Origin: Halobacteriales archaeon
GTDB taxonomy: Archaea; Halobacteriota; Halobacteria; Halobacteriales; Hikarchaeaceae
Assembly: GCA_029941175.1 (NCBI GenBank)
Contig: JAPYRM010000031.1
Coordinates: forward strand, 1 to 9,013
Direction of reading: 5' to 3'
DNA: 9,013 bases
The notes beneath the pieces were generated by a model, which saw only the letters and a program-made list of their open reading frames with translations, did no database searches and had not been told where the DNA came from. Shown here one piece after another: positions 6,814-9,013 of the stretch (the stretch's first letter is position 1; the number at the start of each line of letters is the position of its first letter). The position numbers and the translations under genes were made by a program.

Positions 6814-7527
6814 TCATTTCTCCATCATCAATTCAATCGCTTCGCTAACTCTCCCTCCCTCTTCATAATCTTCAAGTCCATCACACGAACGAAGTTTTTC
6901 TTGGAGTACGTTTATGCTCCGATACCCTAGCCCAATTGCGTTATCCAAACAATATAGTGCTTGATCAAATAGTGCTCTCTCATTCAAGAAAAATCCCTTA
7001 TTGTACCAGGCCTCTGCAAACCTCTCATCCATTTCAATGGCATTTTCAACGTGTTCCATCGCCTCTTCATCCTTCCCGAATTCCCACAATGCAAACGCAA
7101 GATTATTTTCTGCAGTCGCAATATGTTTCCCCTTTCTATCAGTTATTACCGCCTCTCTGAATGATCCTATAGCTTCATCCCATTCTTCCAATTCTGAGTG
7201 TGCAACACCTTTGTTTACCCATGCCTCTTGAAGAACCTCACTATCCTCTGTAAACCAAATAATCCGTGAAAATGAATCAATTGCTTGTTCAAATTTATCT
7301 ATCATGATATATGACAATCCAATCTCCATCAAAACATCAACTTCAACTAGATCTTTTGGTATGGTAGATTCATCTAGTAAGTCTGGCAATACGTGAGAAT
7401 CAACCGGATCTATGTATCTAGGGTCTATGTCTATTGTTAATACTTTGGGATCCAAATCAAACCCCTCATATGGGTTCTCGTTTCCACGTTTTTTTTGCCA
7501 ACTCTTGTCTTCTTCCCGTCCAACCAT
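6814..7527 (-). CDS. Tetratricopeptide repeat protein
   Basis: This 237-residue soluble protein is probably a protein-interaction scaffold; its partner is unknown. An N-terminal region of about 60 residues, charged at first and then with FDLDPKVLTIDIDPRYIDPVDS (23-44), precedes four or five TPR units at roughly 65-97, 101-134, 137-170 and 171-204, with a weaker one after 207. Typical TPR positions are visible in AWVNKGVAHSELEEWDEAIGSF (102-123) and AWYNKGFFLNERALFDQAL (173-191). The arrangement, including the DLDP/DPVDS lead-in, matches a TPR protein found near L39e in haloarchaea as I remember it. It has no signal peptide or transmembrane helix. The ATG at 7527 lacks a well-spaced Shine-Dalgarno. 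It heads the TPR-DUF424-sufS unit and is divergent from rpl39e. Confidence 0.85.
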   Translation of the reverse strand: MVGREEDKSWQKKRGNENPYEGFDLDPKVLTIDIDPRYIDPVDSHVLPDLLDESTIPKDLVEVDVLMEIGLSYIMIDKFEQAIDSFSRIIWFTEDSEVLQEAWVNKGVAHSELEEWDEAIGSFREAVITDRKGKHIATAENNLAFALWEFGKDEEAMEHVENAIEMDERFAEAWYNKGFFLNERALFDQALYCLDNAIGLGYRSINVLQEKLRSCDGLEDYEEGGRVSEAIELMMEK

Positions 7528-7687
7528 GTCCCTATTATGTTTGGCCTAAAGTTAAGCCCTACGACCTCTATTTTCACTATACTTCTCCCTTCCGTGGACC
7601 CTTCAATCTATACTTTCACTCGTCCAATTCGTCATAGAACAGAAAGGATAGCGTTTTAATATACTAGGCAATAGATACACCCCATCC
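7528..7687. promoter_or_regulatory. Divergent promoter region between TPR gene and rpl39e
   Basis: This 160-bp region is the longest gene-free stretch. For rpl39e (+) the box TTTTAATATA at 7654-7663, with purine-rich GAAAGG upstream near 7642-7647, lies about 28 bp before the ATG at 7688 and gives an essentially leaderless transcript. For the TPR gene (-) the signal is less clear: minus-strand AGTATAGTG near 7580 or TTAACTTTA near 7557-7549 are candidates. An imperfect palindrome GGCCTAA-AG-TTAAGCC (7543-7558) sits 16 bp upstream of the TPR start. The centre, about 7565-7625, is strongly pyrimidine-rich on the plus strand. Confidence 0.6.
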
Positions 7688-7840
7688 ATGGTCAAGAAAT
7701 CTAAAGCTAAGAAAAAAAGATTAGCCAAGCTTGATCGTCAGAATAGTAGAGTCCCTGTTTGGGTTATTTTAAAAACTAACCGAGGAACTATTAACAATCC
7801 AAAACGACGTCATTGGCGCATGAGTAACACAGACGAATGA
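7688..7840 (+). CDS. rpl39e: 50S ribosomal protein L39e
   Basis: L39e is a very small, basic large-subunit protein that lines the peptide exit tunnel in archaea and eukaryotes. The 50-residue product starts [21 protein letters not shown] and contains [11 protein letters not shown] and the C-terminal [13 protein letters not shown], a clear family match at the standard length. The ATG at 7688 follows a good TATA box at a leaderless distance. The end overlaps the start of rpl31e (ATGA at 7837-7840), so translation of the two is probably coupled. It is the first gene of an L39e-L31e-aIF6 operon, the common archaeal arrangement. Confidence 0.97.
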   Translation: MVKKSKAKKKRLAKLDRQNSRVPVWVILKTNRGTINNPKRRHWRMSNTDE

Positions 7841-8115
7841 GCTCAAGCAACTTCGACGAACGAGTTGTTACGATCCCTCTACGTGACATAAATGCCGTTC
7901 CGTCTTACAAACGTGCAGAAAAGGCCATATCCCTAATCCGACAGTATCTATCAAAACATTTTAAGGTCTCACCCGACGAAATTAGACTCGATCCCTCAAT
8001 CAACAAGATCGTCTGGGCTCGTGGTCAAAAAGGCCCTCCTACAAAAATACGCGTCCGTGCAGCTTTATTTGAAGAAGATGGTCTCCGTGTAGTCGAGGCG
8101 GAGCATGCAGCTTAG
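7837..8115 (+). CDS. rpl31e: 50S ribosomal protein L31e
   Basis: L31e is a large-subunit protein located near the exit of the peptide tunnel. The 92-residue product shows the family segments RVVTIPLRD (9-17), [19 protein letters not shown] (24-42) and the conserved [25 protein letters not shown] core (51-75). Its length is standard for archaea. The start overlaps the stop of rpl39e by 4 bp, and the aIF6 gene begins 2 bp after its TAG stop, so this is the middle gene of a compact operon. Confidence 0.97.
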   Translation: MSSSNFDERVVTIPLRDINAVPSYKRAEKAISLIRQYLSKHFKVSPDEIRLDPSINKIVWARGQKGPPTKIRVRAALFEEDGLRVVEAEHAA

Positions 8116-8117
8116 CC

Positions 8118-8786
8118 GTGTTTCAGACTAATATCTCCAGTGCGTCTTGTATAGGTGTGTTCCTTACAGCAACAAACGATTATCTTTTCGCTAGACCAAA
8201 CTTAGAAGGGGCTCTACTAGATAGCTTGTGCTCTGAGTTAAAAGTAGACCTCGTCGAAACAACAATAGGCGGGTCTATCACGACAGGTGCACTCCTGTGT
8301 GGTAATAATTCTGGTCTTCTTGTAAGTTCTCAGATAACAGAACTCGAGCGAGAGAACATAACTTCTGAAATAGATTTACCACTCAACGAAATTCCTGGAA
8401 ATATCAACGCTGTTGGGAATGTTGTATTAGCAAATGACAACGGAGCTTGTGCCCATTGGTACTTAAGTGATAAGGCCATCTCCACAATTGAACAGACTCT
8501 TGACGTCCCTGTGATTCGTTGTACTATTGCAGGAATCCCAACTGTGGGAACTGCGGCTGTAGCTACCAATAATGGAGTACTCTGTCCTCCTTTAACTTCT
8601 GACACAGAACTTAACCAGTTACAAAATCACTTTGAAACTCCAGTTAATGTCGGATCTATCAATTTTGGAGGCCCTTTAATTGGATCTGGCCTAGTTGCCA
8701 ATACTCACGGATATGTTTCGGGAGGCAATACCACTGGGCCCGAGCTAGGCCGAATTGAAGAAACACTTGGTTTTCTTTCGGGTTAG
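8118..8786 (+). CDS. eif6: Translation initiation factor 6 (aIF6)
   Basis: aIF6 binds the large ribosomal subunit and prevents premature joining with the small subunit, acting in ribosome maturation and recycling. The 222-residue length equals that of archaeal aIF6. The sequence displays the five-fold repeated pentein pattern, with the recurring Gly-rich and N-containing segments TTIGGSITTGAL (48-59), GNINAVGNVVLANDNGA, PTVGTAAVATNNGVLCPP and GGPLIGSGLVANTHGY, and the conserved end TTGPELGRIEETLGFL. The start is GTG at 8118, just 2 bp after the L31e stop; no clear Shine-Dalgarno is seen, so re-initiation after L31e is likely. In haloarchaea L18Ae normally follows; here the next gene is sufU. 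Confidence 0.96.
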   Translation: MFQTNISSASCIGVFLTATNDYLFARPNLEGALLDSLCSELKVDLVETTIGGSITTGALLCGNNSGLLVSSQITELERENITSEIDLPLNEIPGNINAVGNVVLANDNGACAHWYLSDKAISTIEQTLDVPVIRCTIAGIPTVGTAAVATNNGVLCPPLTSDTELNQLQNHFETPVNVGSINFGGPLIGSGLVANTHGYVSGGNTTGPELGRIEETLGFLSG

Positions 8787-8795
8787 TCTATCCCG

Positions 8796-8815
8796 CGAAA
8801 TAATCATAAATATTT
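8796..8815 (+). promoter_or_regulatory. Promoter of the SufU-type gene
   Basis: In the 58-bp gap after aIF6, CGAAA at 8796-8800 resembles a haloarchaeal BRE and is followed by an AT-rich box, ATAAATATTT at 8806-8815. Initiation about 25 bp from the box centre would fall near 8836, leaving a leader of roughly 8 nt before the ATG at 8845. This suggests sufU has its own promoter and is not simply part of the ribosomal operon. Confidence 0.55.
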
Positions 8816-8844
8816 TACTACTCAAGGACATACCCAACGCGAAT

Positions 8845-9013
8845 ATGTCTTTGGGTTCCGATATGTATCGACAGCAAATTCTAGACCATTATAAACATCC
8901 ACGTAATTATGGGGCATTGGACAATCCCACATTTACCCACACTGGCGAAAACCCATCTTGTGGAGATGAATATACGTTTGATATTAAATTAGATGATCAA
9001 GAAAACATTATCC
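8845..9013 (+). CDS. sufU: SufU/NifU-like Fe-S scaffold protein (3' partial)
   Basis: This gene runs off the right edge; 56 codons are visible. The translation starts MSLGSDMYRQ and contains ILDHYKHPRNYG (12-23) and the metal-binding motif NPSCGD (36-41, with Cys39 and Asp41), diagnostic of the SufU/IscU N-terminal domain. SufU-type proteins bind zinc or assemble clusters and accept sulfur from SufS. It is an apt partner for the SufS encoded 2.4 kb to the left on the opposite strand. The ATG at 8845 was chosen because the family motif begins right after it and a promoter fits. A second Met at residue 7 is an alternative. The later cysteines expected of the family lie outside the window. Confidence 0.92.
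   Translation, partial: MSLGSDMYRQQILDHYKHPRNYGALDNPTFTHTGENPSCGDEYTFDIKLDDQENII

Noticed and set aside
7565..7625. Pyrimidine-rich stretch with two TATACTT-like segments as a possible small RNA gene
   Set aside because: No stable hairpin or terminator pattern was evident by eye; it is better read as promoter-region composition on the TPR side.
8330..8605. 91-codon open frame antisense to aIF6
   Set aside because: Shadow of the aIF6 gene, which is identified with high certainty; no start signals of its own.
1..9013. CRISPR arrays, insertion sequences, tRNA genes, integration sites or defence genes
   Set aside because: No regularly spaced repeats, transposase motifs, cloverleaf-like sequences or defence protein motifs were found on either strand.

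Overview
The window looks like a low-GC euryarchaeal chromosome segment from a lineage close to Haloarchaea. RadA, aIF6, L39e, L31e, L18Ae, prefoldin alpha, a TPR protein, a DUF424 protein and a ModE-type regulator all read as haloarchaeal-type sequences. However, most of the proteins are rich in Lys, Ile and Asn and lack the strongly acidic surface expected of salt-in halophiles. A non-halophilic marine sister group such as Marine Group IV (Hikarchaeia) is my best guess; this is inference from remembered family sequences, not from a tree. No mobile element, CRISPR array, rRNA or tRNA was seen, and no gene-free stretch exceeds about 160 bases.

Layout, left to right. radA (+) enters from the left edge and converges with a two-gene minus-strand unit, rpl18ae then pfdA. 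Next comes a three-gene minus-strand operon for molybdate/tungstate uptake (binding lipoprotein, permease, ATPase, with overlapping genes). Opposite it lies a plus-strand gene for a ModE-type regulator with an N-terminal winged helix and C-terminal Mop/TOBE-like domains. The 107-bp divergent region between them carries two 20-bp palindromes (TTATGTC...GACATAA) next to one TATA-like box, a clear candidate for an oxyanion-responsive switch. The regulator converges, with only 5 bp between stops, on a minus-strand unit read TPR protein, DUF424 protein, SufS cysteine desulfurase. Divergent from that unit is the plus-strand operon rpl39e-rpl31e-aIF6, and then the start of a SufU-type scaffold gene that runs off the right edge.

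How the genes fit together. Two themes recur: ribosome/protein-folding housekeeping (L39e, L31e, aIF6, L18Ae, prefoldin, perhaps the TPR and DUF424 proteins) and metal cofactor supply (Mo/W import and its regulator, SufS, SufU). In haloarchaea as I remember them, L39e, L31e, aIF6, L18Ae and prefoldin alpha lie in one co-directional cluster. Here that cluster is split into two pieces on opposite strands about 6 kb apart, with the cofactor genes between them. I found no wholly new system; the best leads are the paired operator, the split ribosomal cluster and the uncharacterised TPR-DUF424 pair.
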